Origin: Aporrectodea caliginosa
Lineage: Eukaryota; Annelida; Clitellata; Crassiclitellata; Lumbricidae
Direction: 5' to 3'
DNA: 64,000 bases
NCBI GenBank assembly: GCA_020284085.1
Contig: JACEVL010000461.1
Coordinates: forward strand, 590,001 to 654,000
In this document: piece after piece, positions 45,882-57,619 of the stretch
Layout of the letters: the number at the start of each line of letters is the position of its first letter
Position numbering within the stretch: position 1 is the stretch's first letter
The notes under the pieces: generated by a model
What the model saw: the letters and a program-made list of their open reading frames with translations, nothing else
Told to the model about the DNA's origin: nothing
Databases searched by the model: none
Made by a program: the position numbers and the translations under genes

Positions 45882-46290
45882 ATGCTGAATCACTTTGTAA
45901 GAACATTTTGGCCGACATTAAGTCATCGGGCCTGGACCAGTGCAGCTCTGTACAGTTATAGGACAGTGTTTTATGACGGTGCGTCAGTCATGAGTGGTCG
46001 TTATGGCGGTGTTCAAATATATTATTTCGAGACATTCATTCAAACGCGCTGTATGCATTGTCATGCTCACCGACTGAATCTTTTCATGGTTAATGTTGCA
46101 CGAGCAGTTAAATATGCAGGGGAATTTTTCTTTTGTTGAATCTCTGTATGTGTTTATAACACGACAAAAGGTGCACGAAGTATTTTGTACCATGCAGGAA
46201 GAAGAAGGCCATATTTCACGCGAGCTTGGAAGACTGAGTGACACACGCTGGACTTGTCGCTATCATGTGACTCATTACGCGTAGACTTGT
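45882..46290 (+). pseudogene. hAT (ZMYM1-like) transposase fragment
   Basis: Frame 1 carries FYDGASVMSGRYGGVQ and CHAHRLNLFMVN; frame 2 carries FSFVESLYVFITRQKVHEVF and RLSDTRWTCRY. These are ordered blocks of the hAT transposase catalytic region. Frameshifts and lack of ends show a dead fragment. Confidence 0.82.
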
Positions 46291-46299
46291 TTTTGCCAC

Positions 46300-47265
46300 T
46301 GCAGGAAATGAGTAACCGCTTCTCAAGTCAGTCATTGGCCAAGGCCCACTCAGTTGAAGCTCTGCTTAACACAGCGCTCCTCCTCGGCAATAAAGTTACT
46401 GAAATCATTTCTTAAAAATAGAATAAGTGACGTGCGAATTAGTAATACGGCAACACTGTTTATCAGTAAGGACAGTACAGAGACTTGACAGAAATGAACT
46501 AATGACTCTGTTTGGCAATAAGCCAACACTGAGGCTTCTGTTTAACTAAAGTAGGCCTATAGGCCCTATGGGGTACTGTGTGTAAGCCTATTTGGATGGA
46601 TAGAGCTACTGAGCTGCATAAATATATTTAAAATAAATGCTGAGTGCTTGCTTAAAGTAATAAGTACAGTTAAAGCTTGCTCGTAGTGCCACATACGTGA
46701 TACATAATATTAAATTTGTCTGCTTCTGCTAAATGTGTATGTTTTCTGTGTAAAATTTATATAACCTGATATGTTGACAATACGATTCATGAGAGGAAAC
46801 ACATTTCAATTTTTATCAATTGCATTGAAAACTATTCATACTGCATGAGCATTTATGAAAGTGCTCAGAATTGTGATTAATCTTTTATGTTTGTTATGTT
46901 GTTTTTTGCTGGGAACAATAACTTGAATTGAATTGAAAATGAGTTGGATACATTTTAGCGCTTATCATATCACCTGATTTCGTTTCAAATGTATGATCAA
47001 ACTGTAGGCCTACTATCAAAAGAAGTATCATACTACGAAGGAGAATTAACCACAGGTATCAAATCTTCTGGCACATCTCGTGTTTCATAATGCTTCAAAG
47101 GGGCGAAGACTCCACGACCTCTGACCAGAGCTTTGCCCTTGGAAACCACTCGGGGCACAACCCACCCCCCGCCCGGCACCACTATTGGCTCGTATTACCG
47201 CACTCGCCATGCTCAAGGCTTAAACCACCCAAAAGAAAAGCCCTAGTTACGTCACTGAGGCGCAC
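46300..47265. other. Right-arm sequence, nothing recognised
   Basis: May include degraded hAT sequence to about 46400; then AT-rich sequence with three TAGGCCTA sites and no coding signal. Confidence 0.45.
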
Positions 47266-47559
47266 CCACATTTGTGACTCGAGACCCACCACCTGAGAGA
47301 ATTCCGACCATGGTATCACCAACCTCGTTGACGAGAGCGCCAGTGCTGAGCTACCATCCGCCTTCTATCACACTTGTACCATTTCTACCAAAGTTAATAT
47401 AGCTAACTATTCAACAGAGTCAAGAATTATATCTTCAAACTTATATATATAATTTCGTTTATTGAAAATAGAAAGTTGACAGACCGCAGCTTTTCACATA
47501 GAAGAAAAACAGAGAGAAAATAGCTATAATTATTAGTGTAATGTCAGTACGACAATGAA

Positions 47560-47765
47560 TCGATGGAATGGATTGTGTTATCTCTTTGATATTGACTTAA
47601 AGAGCACACGGGGGATGAAGCTACGATCGTCTTTATTTGGCAGTTCAAAGTCATGAGGTCTTTGTCGCAGTGCATAGTTCCGTCGGACTGTCGGTGGGAA
47701 AAGGCTGCGCAGTACATGACTTGAGTTCCATATGACTGCCTGAAAAAGCTGATTCGCCCAGCAGC
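47560..47765 (-). mobile_element. Jockey-like LINE C-terminal fragment
   Basis: HVLRSLFPPTVRRNYALRQRPHDFELPNKDDRSFIPRVLF on - in fragments, same C-terminal motif as 43565-44205. It interrupts or abuts the protease gene. Confidence 0.75.
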
Positions 47766-48152
47766 GAGCTCTTTGAGCACAAGGAGGCAGAGACGGCCAC
47801 ATATTATCACGTATTTAGGACCCTGTAGCTGGAACGTTTGTGTCTTTATCGGGCGACTTAAATATCGAGCGAGTTCGCGAGGAGGATCCAATCCATAGCT
47901 GTCAAAGTGGACGACAGTAGACCCATCTATTAGACTCCAGTAGGCAACCCAGTGCAAGCCGTCGCTGGTGCCGGAATCCAGATTGACCACTCCACACTCG
48001 TTTTCATGTGCAACATCAGGTAGGCGCTTGCGCATGAATACACCATGGAAATGCGGTAGTACCCCTGCGGTTTTCTCAATGTCATAGTTGCTTAGAGCTT
48101 TTAGTTTTCTGGCCCGAGGTAGAGGCCGTATCCTTTGCACATAGGGCAACAA
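47760..48152 (-). pseudogene. Adenain-like cysteine protease, Polinton-type, C-terminally truncated
   Basis: Frame on - reads FHGVFMRKRLPD, NECGVVNLDSG, GLHWVAYWSL, VVHFDSYGLDPP and VIICGRLCLLVLKEL: the His, Asp and Cys of the adenovirus-type maturation protease fold, as found in Polinton/Maverick elements. The C-terminus runs into LINE sequence, and the upstream part has stops. A related remnant is split across 8483-8770 and 12516-12620. Confidence 0.75.
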
Positions 48153-48990
48153 CCGCCTATTATAGTCTGGCTTGCGAGATACAACTCGACTTCGCGGTTA
48201 TGGCGGTTATGGCGCTGAGCCTCAGACAGAGCCGCGTGGCTGGCCCCTTTGCTCTGCACCGCCTTTGCCACCCCCATCAGCCCCGCCAGCTAAGGCACCC
48301 ATCGGAGAAAACCAAACGAAGATCGCCGGGATGAGTGGAAATGGGTGGCACCCACTCATTTTCGTCATCTTTTTCATTTCCAACACGCCACTGTCTACAA
48401 AATTTTCTCAGAAGAATTTGTAGGTCAACGGTATTATTTACTTACAATTTACTTTAAATTCCGATATATGGACATATTTAGTTTCGAAATGGTCATTAAT
48501 TCAAACGCCTTAAAAGTTAGGTTAAGCCTGTTTCTCGCAGCCAATGACGATGCCCGTTAATTTCTAATAAGAAGTTTTCCAGAGGCGAATTTCTAGGTCA
48601 ACTCGACAAAAAAACTCGATCATGCAACACTTTATCGATGCGAAATTTTTAACGAACGGTCTGATCCGAATTTCTACCTCAACCCAAATATTTTCAGCCC
48701 AAAATTTACTTTCAGTCCCTATACATGGACATTTCAAGATGATTTTCAAACCCATCAGGCAGCAAGGATGGATTACGCTATAGCTACACGGATGCAAGTT
48801 CGATAGGTGGCGCAGACGCTCAATAAGCGGACATTTAAATGAATTGCTCTTAGCAAGGGCAAATTAAATTCCAATGCTAAACGTCGCAACCGCCGAGTCA
48901 CAGGTAATTAAATTCAAGTACACGGGCAAAGCCACTATTTTCCTCACAATATCATTTCCATTCAGATTTATGGACATTTTAAATATTTTA
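48153..48990. other. Sequence 5' of the protease remnant
   Basis: 48153-48330 is similar to 8570-8770; Pro/Gly-rich frames on both strands, none assignable. 48.4-48.99 kb is unrecognised. Confidence 0.4.
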
Positions 48991-49224
48991 AGCCCAGTGG
49001 CGGCTCTACAGGGGGCCTCTGCCCCCTAACTGAGGTTGTGGCCCCCCAGTGGCCCCCAAATTTTAGTTCAAAATATTATGAAATATAGTATAATTTAATT
49101 TTGTTATTTTCAAAGGTATGACTTACTTGCTTGAGCATGATGAAATCCGATGTTACTTTATTCGTGGTGTTTTCACAGACACGACCTTCTTACTTCCTTA
49201 GAGTCTTAATTATTTTCTGTCTTA

Positions 49225-49464
49225 GGCCCAGTGGTTTGGAAAACCCTTCCTTTAGAGCTACGCCTACACACTGAGACTCTATCTAAATCCTTCCTCAACA
49301 AACTTAAAACTGTAGCCAACCACCCAAACATTGTGTTCATAAAATGCCCAGGCGCTTTACGGACTCTGCTGCAGATAAAAACTCTGGGCATCGTTCTGAA
49401 GTGGGCCAACAGACTGCATTTAGGCAACTTGTCTACATCCAGTTGTTATATCATTCCAAACTAA
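49225..49464 (+). mobile_element. Possible LINE C-terminal fragment within the hAT element
   Basis: VWKTLPLELR and LSKSFLNKLKT resemble the LINE C-terminal region WNSLP...FKxxLKT. Weak. Confidence 0.35.
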
Positions 49465-49912
49465 ATCGACAATTCGTCGCCTGAGAATTATCTTGTTGTA
49501 TCTCCACTTTTTTTCGAAAAGCAGTTTAGAGTTGATTTGTAGCAGAATTTTTTGGATCTTTCTTCAGTTTCAATGGCTAAGAGATACGACGGGTCGTTTT
49601 AAAGATATTCAACAAAATATACTGTCGTATGTCCTGTTTTCAGAAAGATTTTATCGTATCTCCACACAGCATTCGTAGTGTAGCAGTGTCTGTTGTTGTA
49701 TGTCCAGAGAAAGCTCGTCGTTGATTGGACGAGCAGGAGATACAACAGTATAAACCTGTGCGCTTAGCTGGATTAAAGTGTCGCATATCCAGACAATTAA
49801 AAGTTTTTCTTTTAAAAATCCGGACTATATCCATGAATATTTTAACGAAAACACTCTCTAATAATTGGTCGTTGCTTGATTTAATCATTTCATGTCTTTG
49901 TTTTTCTTTGTC

Positions 49913-50073
<161 letters not shown>

Positions 50074-51008
50074 CTGAGATGGGCAGTAATTTAATTGGTG
50101 TAATTGAAATTACGTAATTTGAATTACAATTGTAATTGGTAATGTGTAATTTGTTGCTCTGGATCAATGTAATTTGTAATTGAATTACATTTTTTCATGT
50201 AATTTGTAATTTCAAATTACATCTGTAAAATCAAATTACTTTGAACAAACTAGAACCAGAGACTCCACAACCAGACCAGTTTTGAAAGCATCTTTTCCTT
50301 ATCTTGATCACCTTCACTATAGTATTTCTGGAATGAAAAATAGTAACACTGAACACTGAATGCTTAACAAAATTGGAGTCATTGTCAGAAGTAGTAGCAA
50401 CAATTTTGTCATGTGTCAGACCGAGATCATAATGTATTACATAGATGAGTTGCGCTACTCCATCACACGTGTGTGATCCAACAAAAGGTCTGCATGCTAA
50501 GGCAACTGAGCTTCGCTCAAATGCACATGCATCGATCCAATGACAGGTTACTCCCATGTAGGCCTAACTTCTGTGTTTAGTAGACCAGACATCTGCAATT
50601 AAAGATATTATTTAATATTTATACAATTTAATTCTGCACTTTCTTCATCTGTGCTGGTACGCAAACTCATTATAGTTTTGAAAGCATGATTGTACGGTCA
50701 AACAGATGCCGATTATCGGATAACCTGTTCGAACAGTTGCTACTTCTTAGAGAATATTAAATAAACAGTTTCAAACACTCGAATATAAATGAACAGTGGA
50801 AACAAAGCATGTGTTTCCTGACTGAATTTCTTGATCCCAACTATGCATGTAATTTGTAATTTGATGTAATTGAAATTACGTAATTTGTAATTTGTAATTT
50901 CGCCAAAATTTCTAAAGTAATTTGTAATTTGTAATTCAATTACATTTTCCCAAGTAATTTGTAATTTGTAATTCAATTACATTTCACTGTGTAATTTGCC
51001 CATCTCTG
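50074..51008 (-). mobile_element. Innermost hAT remnant with transposase fragment
   Basis: Ends CTGAGATGGGCA and complement of CAGAGATGGGCA, the common hAT terminus. Subterminal regions are dense in GTAATTTGTAATT repeats. The 108-aa frame 50231-50557 (-) reads GVTCHWIDA, FERSSVALACRPFVGSHT, THDKIVATTSDNDSNFVK, a hAT catalytic block. Confidence 0.85.
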
Positions 51009-51764
51009 TCCGTAGGATGGTTCGTAATATTTGTAAATCCATTTTATACAAAATTTTTATAAATTTCTGAAAAACAGCTCTAATCGTTAATTTTTTAAAT
51101 GCAGGGTCTTTATGCAATGTTTATGTTTTAATATTACGTCTGTGTGTGAACTGTAATTTGATAATGCCCTCCTTATTTCATTGAATTTCTTATATTTCCG
51201 CAAAATGCGGCCCAAACTTCAACCTCGATTATCTCGGAAGTTTGGAAAATGGAGATACGCGAGGATAATTCTCAGGCGACGAATTATTCCCTGACCATTC
51301 GCTTACTATTAGGATTGGTATACAATCTTTAACGCAAAACCACACATCCTTTCTGATATTAACATATCTGCAAAGCACTATGTCTGATATTCGTTTCAGA
51401 GAGCAGTTTATCAATGCCGTTAGTTGAATGAGTTCGTCCACAGTCGATTATCATGGGTGCATTTGTGGAACAGTTTGACTCTAGGCATGACAGTCTTAAT
51501 TAAACTTGCACTTAATTCAAATTGTATGTAATGTTTGTATTTTATAGGCTTTACTTTTAACAAAATGAGTCTGTTTCCATTTGTGTCTTAACTTTAGGCT
51601 GTTGATTAAACAATTCATGTAGCTCCAATACAGGTCTCTTGTCACCATTCTCACTTTTGATGAAAATAGACTGCCCCACCCCCATCTGTTTCCCTGGCCC
51701 CTCCGTGCCCCCCTGTTGCAAAAGTCTACAGCCGCCACTGTTTAAGCCCGTCAGCATATATATT

Positions 51765-51790
51765 GTAAGTAAGTAAGTAAGTAAGCATTA
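51765..51790. repeat. (AAGT)n
   Basis: Short tetranucleotide run beside the hAT insertion. Confidence 0.8.
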
Positions 51791-51824
51791 TTTTAAAGCC
51801 GTAAATTTAGCCGGGTACAAATGC

Positions 51825-52065
51825 TAGTCAGGCTATATTTCTATTGATGATAGTCTTTTCCACTCTGCTTTGAAATCTTGAACTAGACCTAGATGCTGTT
51901 GTTTACTTTTACATAATAATAACCACACTTTCACACTAGACTGCGCCAATGTCGGCCTTTTACATCTACCATAGTAAGCGTCTCTCAGAGGACGAGACGC
52001 AAACTCGCACCCTCCGCCTTACAAGACGAGCGCTCTTACCAGATGGCTACCGTGTCTCGTTATTT
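51825..52065 (-). mobile_element. tRNA-like SINE (family D), right arm
   Basis: On - the head reads GACACGGTAGCCATCTGGTAAGAGCGCTCG with a B-box-like GGGTGCGAGTTTGC; same family as 9240-9470. Confidence 0.6.
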
Positions 52066-52094
52066 ACTGTATATTATTGTATTGTATTACATTG

Positions 52095-52490
52095 TATTTG
52101 ATCATTTATAAAACGCTTCTCATAGCATAAGCCTTTCAGAAGCGCTCCCTGTGCGAGATACTCCGAGAGAAGGAAGGTTTTAAGGTGAAAGAAAGAGGTA
52201 GAGATGCTACCAGAGAGGATTGTAGAGCGTAGAGAAGGAGGAAGTCTATTCCACAGGGCGGGACCTTTTCAGGCTAACGATCTGGATTGAGCCATTGTGG
52301 TCCTAACACGGGGAACAAAAAGGTGAAGCCGGTCAAAGGATCTGAGAGGACGCTTTGACGTGGCAGAGAGGGGTTGGAGAATTTGGTGACAGAGATATTT
52401 TGGAGCAAGACCCAGTTGAGATTTGAGCATGAGAATGAGAACTTTGAATTGGATGCGCGCAGAGAGAGTAGCCAGTGATATTATGTACAC
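52095..52490 (-). mobile_element. LINE/SINE 3' tail and C-terminal LINE fragment
   Basis: On -: LATLSARIQFKVLILMLKSQLGLAPKYL, RPLRSFDRLHLFVPRVRTTMAQSRS, then a GCGTTTTATAAATGATC tail and (TACAA)n. An L2-like LINE 3' end. Confidence 0.75.
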
Positions 52491-52494
52491 ATGA

Positions 52495-53165
52495 TATATT
52501 GTATGTATTTACGGATTTCTGAGGCGCCTCGTCTAATGCAATATAATAATAATAAAGGCACTCCCAGTGCCAAGAGCCCACGAGAAAAGAGAAGTCTTAA
52601 GACTACGGGCAGAGGCAGTAATACTCCCAGTTAAAATCATGGAACGACTCATAGAGGGTAGATCATTCCAGAGCAAAGGGCCAACCGATTCATATGCACG
52701 GTGCTGGGGATTTGCAATCTGAGTGCGAGGTACCAAGAGGTCACTTCGGTCTGAAGAATGGAGAGGAAGCAGTCGAAGGAAGTCGTTGGATAAGATCGCA
52801 AAGATAACGTGGAGCCTGACCCAAAAACGCACTAAAAGTGAGGAAAAGCGAATACGGGCAATGAGCGGAAGCCATTGTAAGTGGTCAATTATGTAAGGAG
52901 AGACTATGTGAAAACCGAGGAAGACGAGCAGCGAGCATTTAGCACCGATTGAAGCGGAGCCAAGCGAGATTTCGGAAGACCAACAACTAGCGAGTTACAG
53001 CAATCAATGCGTGAGCCGGAAAAAGCATGGAGCAAGTCACGGACATCAGTCGAGAAAGTAAACAAGGGATGCCGCTCAGAGAGTAGATCATAAGCAAGTT
53101 TAAGCAGCTGTTAGCGGGTGCCATCCATATCTAATCAACTCAGTTTTTGAAGAGTTGAGAGAGAC

Positions 53166-53206
<41 letters not shown>

Positions 53207-53575
53207 TACAGACACAGACACAGACACAGACACAGACACAGAGAGACAGAGACTGAGACTGAGACAGAGAGAGACAGAGACAGAGACAGATAAACAGACA
53301 GAGTCAAACAGACAGAGACAGAGAGAGAGGCAGAGACAGAGACAGAGAGAGAGAGGGGCGATTCGAGGACATTCAGCAAAGGAGATCTGAAGAGAGGGAC
53401 TAAATAGATTGAGAAATGACAAGCCAAACGACAGGAAGACCATGAACGAAGGCCTGAATGTCACCAGCATGATACAGGTGTCGTACAACCAAATGTTTAG
53501 TAAAAAGAGGGGAATACCAGCACTGAACACGATATAAAGAAGTGGACCCAGCACAGATCCTTGAAGAACCCCGCA
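52495..53575 (-). mobile_element. L2-like LINE, right-arm copy, with (CAGA)n expansion
   Basis: From 53575 downwards: RT segment LGPLLYIVFSAGIPLF, then a (CTGT/CTCT)n expansion at 53155-53355, then C-terminal LVPRTQIANPQHRAYESVGPLLWNDLP. It is the unbroken reference for the LINE split by inversion in the left arm. Confidence 0.8.
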
Positions 53576-53584
53576 TTTAACAGG

Positions 53585-53790
53585 TGTATGTATTATGCAT
53601 GCTTGTATTTATGTATGTATATAATTATGTTTGAAAGTGAATGTGTTCACGTATGCATGTACGTATGTAGGCCTATATATGTTTGCATGCATGTACATTT
53701 GTCTGTTACTTGTGAATGTATGTATGTAAGCCTATGTATGTATCTATGAATGTATGTCTGTTGAGTATGTATATATGTATGTCTACGCGA
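53585..53790. repeat. (TATG)n tetranucleotide repeat
   Basis: Mirror of the (CATA)n at 8130-8370. Confidence 0.85.
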
Positions 53791-53963
53791 GAGCTCATAA
53801 AAATCAGTGATCAAACGTTGCACAACAAATTCCTCTGACTGAGCGTCCATGAAGACCTGGGAATCTTTAGTTCGTGTATCAGGTTGTAACTGATACAGCG
53901 GTCCAAAAAGTTGACGTTAAAGAGAGCATAGGAACTTCTTGATCTGTGAAAAAGCCTATATAC
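53785..53963. repeat. Direct duplication flanking a mariner hairpin (first copy)
   Basis: GAGCTCATAAAAATCAGTGA... to AAGCCTATATA is repeated at 54612-54797 with small indels. Confidence 0.9.
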
Positions 53964-53964
53964 A

Positions 53965-54611
53965 CCGTGTCTCAAAATAAACTGTGCTAAATTGTTTCTG
54001 TCAGAACTTCGTCAAATTTCCACCAATTTTAATAATTTTTGGTAGGTAGATGGCAAAATGGCCTAAATTTCATGCTATACATAAATTTTCCACATCACCT
54101 GACTCATATAACCGCACTACCTTGTTAAACACAGATGTACCAATTTTGTATACAACGCTTACATTTTATTACATGCGACAAACTATCTGACGACTTAATT
54201 AGCACGCAGTAAAGTAAAAATATGGTTTACTTAGCAGAGTTTATAATTGTTATGACAGATCTGCTTAAAAGTGTTAGAATTGGTGCTCGAAATATGCCCC
54301 GCTTACACGGACACAAGCACTTAGACGGCGACGCCACTGGCCGATAGCAGCATCAACGATCGACTGGTCAAAACGCGCCCACTCGTCGATCAGACGCGTT
54401 TTGAGTTCGTTGACGTTGGCTATTCTGGAGCGGTAAACCTTCTCCTGCAGCACACTCCATATGCTATAGTCGACTGGGTTAAGATTCGGAGAATTCGGCG
54501 CGCTTTGACCAGTCGATCGTTGGTGCTGCTATCGGCCAGTGGCGTCGCCGTCTAAGTGCTTGTGTCCGTGTAAGCGGGGCATATTTCGAGCACCAATTCT
54601 AACACTTTTAA
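53965..54611. mobile_element. Tc1/mariner fragment folded into a hairpin
   Basis: Starts TACACCGTGTCTCAAAATAA; 54265-54380 recurs inverted at 54500-54611 (about 110-bp arms, near-perfect). Sequence includes transposase C-terminal remnants (on - AERAHWRRRL-type and the WDQSIVDAAIGQW-like block). Confidence 0.8.
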
Positions 54612-54797
54612 GAGCTCATAAAAATCAGTGATCAAACGTTGCACAACAAATTCCTGCGACTGAGCGTCATGAAGACCTGGGAATCTTGTTATATACAAAA
54701 GTTCGTGTATCAGGTTGTAACTGATAGTCTACAGCGGTCCAAAAAGTTGACATTAAAGAGAGCATAGGAACTTCTTGATCTGTGAAAAAGCCTATAT
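54612..54797. repeat. Direct duplication flanking a mariner hairpin (second copy)
   Basis: Second copy of 53785-53963. Confidence 0.9.
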
Positions 54798-55110
54798 ATA
54801 AACTCTGTATAAAGCGGTCCACAAACAAGAAGTTACTGACAGCAGAAGACCTTCAGGGTTTGTAGCAAATATTCTTTATACTCGTCACGCAGCGGTCCAC
54901 TAAGTTTACGGTACATTAAGAAGAGCATGACAAGTTCAGGCAATGTAGTAAATACTCTTTGTGCTCTGAGCCCAGCGGTCCACGTCAGTTGCCACTAAAT
55001 GGAGGAGCATAAGGCTTTTATGGTATTAAAGTAGACAATAGATGTTTACTACTGAACTAACTGAAGTAATACATTCTCCCATATTTACACCGTTTCCTAG
55101 ACTGCACTGC

Positions 55111-55560
55111 AAAACAGATTCTTAAAATAAGAAGTCGGTCACTTATCAACGACTGTAGTGCAGGTCTGCAGAAAAGCATGCCGACATTAATTATAACTAT
55201 TAGTAGACTGATCTAATTTCTTTGACGCTAGTGTCAGATGCACAAGGCTCACCAAAACTAAGCCAAAAATCAAGTCAATATTCAGAAGATCGATCCACTA
55301 AAACAGAAAGGCAACATAAGGTGGATAAGGTTTTTGGAAAAAGATCAGCCTTGATTTGAGAACGAAATGACAAACCACTGAGCGTAGTGAAAACGAGTGA
55401 AAACATACAGCGAAAGAATTTAAAACTCTAGGTACATCAAATCTTTGTTCATCAAGGTCACATCTAGTTCTTGGTGTAGGCTAACCATAAGTTTATATAG
55501 GCACTCAGATCAATAAGGATTTATACCAAATAATGTGTTTAACTAATGTTTTAAATGTGA
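55111..55560. other. Right-arm sequence, nothing recognised
   Basis: No coding or element signal; no match seen in the left arm. Confidence 0.4.
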
Positions 55561-55561
55561 T

Positions 55562-55797
55562 TATTGTATTGTATTGTATTTGAACACTTGTTATAGCGCC
55601 CCACCCAGATTTCCCATTCAGAGGCGCTCCCGACTACTGCGCGAACGCTGAGTCGGAGTTTCACGCCGAAGCGCATGAGCAATTGCGAGTGAAGGACTTG
55701 CCCAGGGTCCCTACGCGACGACTTTGAGGTGGATCCGAACCCGCAACCCTCCAGCTGCAAGGCACCGAACATACCCCTACACCACCGCGCCCCAGTT
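55562..55797 (-). mobile_element. tRNA-derived SINE family B (second half of a dimer)
   Basis: On -, starts GGGGCGCGGTGGTGTAGGGG, B box GGGTTCGGATCC, ends in GCGCTATAACAAGTGTTC and (AATAC)n; follows family A as at 10849-11245. Confidence 0.85.
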
Positions 55798-55799
55798 GT

Positions 55800-55972
55800 A
55801 TTGTGATGTGTTGTATTGTGTGTTGTATTGTACTCCACGTTTATAATGCGACCGAGCCACCCGCAGTAAAGATCCGAGAAATTAATCTCTGATAAACCGA
55901 CCCGACCGGGAAGCGAACCCGGGGCGCCGGCGCGGAGAGCGGGCACCAACCCACTCGGCCACTCAGGATCCT
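55800..55972 (-). mobile_element. tRNA-derived SINE family A (first half of a dimer)
   Basis: On -, ATCCTGAGTGGCCGAGTGGG, B box GGGTTCGCTTCC, body as at 10849-11000, (TACAA)n-type linker to family B. Confidence 0.85.
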
Positions 55973-55974
55973 TA

Positions 55975-56690
55975 AATTAGGCCAAATTTAAAGAAGATTC
56001 TTGTTGTTACGTGAATTCATGGACTATAATGTGTTTAAATCTTGATGTTTTATTTATTACCATAGCCTAAACTCCTTGAAGTTTTGCAAATTCATTCTAC
56101 CTGTAATAAGCTAGATGTTTTCGTTACACAGTCTACGTTGGGAGAAATGCACTAGTGAAGAATACAAATGTAAAGCGATTACTGGTTAATGTCAGTGTTT
56201 AACTGCAGATCAGATGTCAAAGCAGAGTTGACTTTTCCATTCTTAAATGCACCCAGCGGTGGATTCAGAACAGAAATTAGTGAACTTCATTATTTTGCAA
56301 TAAAGCCCAATTCTAGTGCAATGCTACACATTGTAGGGCCTACTGCGAAGGGTTTTGACCGCAGATGGAGGGAGTTCGTTCCAGTTATAAAAAATGACTA
56401 GAATAGAAATGTTTCCTGACATAAATATGCATTTCAGACTTGCAAAGTTTGAAGGCATGAACACAAGTCCTTGGTACTGCGATTTCAAGAAAAACTGTGT
56501 TATCAATCTACAGAGCACCTCAAGTAATTTTAATGACACACATTATTGCCACAAAGTAATTTACACCCACAAAGATTATTTTCTAGTTTAGGTGGTCAGG
56601 GTGTACTAGGCTAAAATGTTTTGCTAATTATTCTGCTTAGATTGCAAATTTCTGATTTTCACTGGTGTCTGGTGGGGTATGGATGGCCCA
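55975..56690. other. Right-arm sequence without gene
   Basis: 56480-56690 matches 6755-6960 in reverse; the rest is unmatched. Short open frames show no family signal. Confidence 0.5.
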
Positions 56691-56692
56691 CG

Positions 56693-57029
56693 GGTAAAAG
56701 TGTATTTTAGCGTCTTTCGATGTAGCATAATTATTTTTCATCAATCCAGCAGGCAAGCAGGCCTATTCGTTTAATCAATCCAGCTTCCCATAAGCAGGAA
56801 TTATTTTTCATCAATGCAATTTCTATTTAATAAAGAATTATTTTTCATAAATCTAGCTTATATTTAGCAAGATTTTTTAATCAATCCCACTTCTAGTCAA
56901 GCCAAACTTATTTTCATCAACCCCTCTTCTATTTAGCAAGAATTCTTTTCGTCAATCCAACATGTATTCGATCAACTCTGAAACCCGTGCAATTGCGAAT
57001 AATTAAATAAGCTAAAAATACACGTTTAC
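56693..57029. mobile_element. MITE family M, right-arm copy
   Basis: 9-bp duplication TGGCCCACG (56684-56692) / TGGGCCACG (57030-57038); ends GGTAAAAGTGTATTTTAGCG and complement; same insertion as 6420-6753, so it predates the arm duplication. Confidence 0.85.
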
Positions 57030-57619
57030 TGGGCCACGTACAGAAGACAGTCTAGACTGAGGTTATTCGACCATAGCGGTCTGAATGCGAAGCGCGTAGT
57101 CAGGCAGACTGTTTTTGTTGGAAATTGGGCGCATGCGCAAGTCTCAGCCAGACGGCCCTTGAGCATATCCTGCCATGACTGGATGTACAAGCAATGCAGT
57201 CAACGATAGGGTTAACAACAGAAGAAACCAAGGATACAATGATATACATTGAACTGAGATAGGGGAAAAAATACCCGGAGCCTCGGTAGAAAACAATGAG
57301 ACAGTATAGTAATTAGAAACATCTACGATTATGAAATCTGATTTTCCTTATCATCTTGCTACCGCCGCTTCTGCAGTTTTCTCTACTCAATGAAATTATC
57401 AAATTGTCTTTTGTCGAATGTTAGATCCAGGCATCACTAAATTTATTGCGTTTAAGCAAATTTCTCTTCAACCCCAAGAGTGTTAACCCAAAGCCTCAAT
57501 TTAATTCCGAAATTATCGATGCTGGATTCCGTCAGAGCAAACTTGAAATCATTTGATGTCGCTCTCGACTTCTCTTCTGTCATGCGATTTTCAAGGAGCA
57601 GTGCAAAATCGCTGATAGT

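Larger units (their letters stand above)
53880..55110. repeat. Degenerate ~77-bp tandem array with CAGCGGTCCAC core (right arm)
   Basis: The reverse-complement core occurs at about 53897, 54733, 54819, 54892 and 54974; counterpart of 7640-8020, interrupted by the mariner hairpin and its duplication. Confidence 0.75.
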
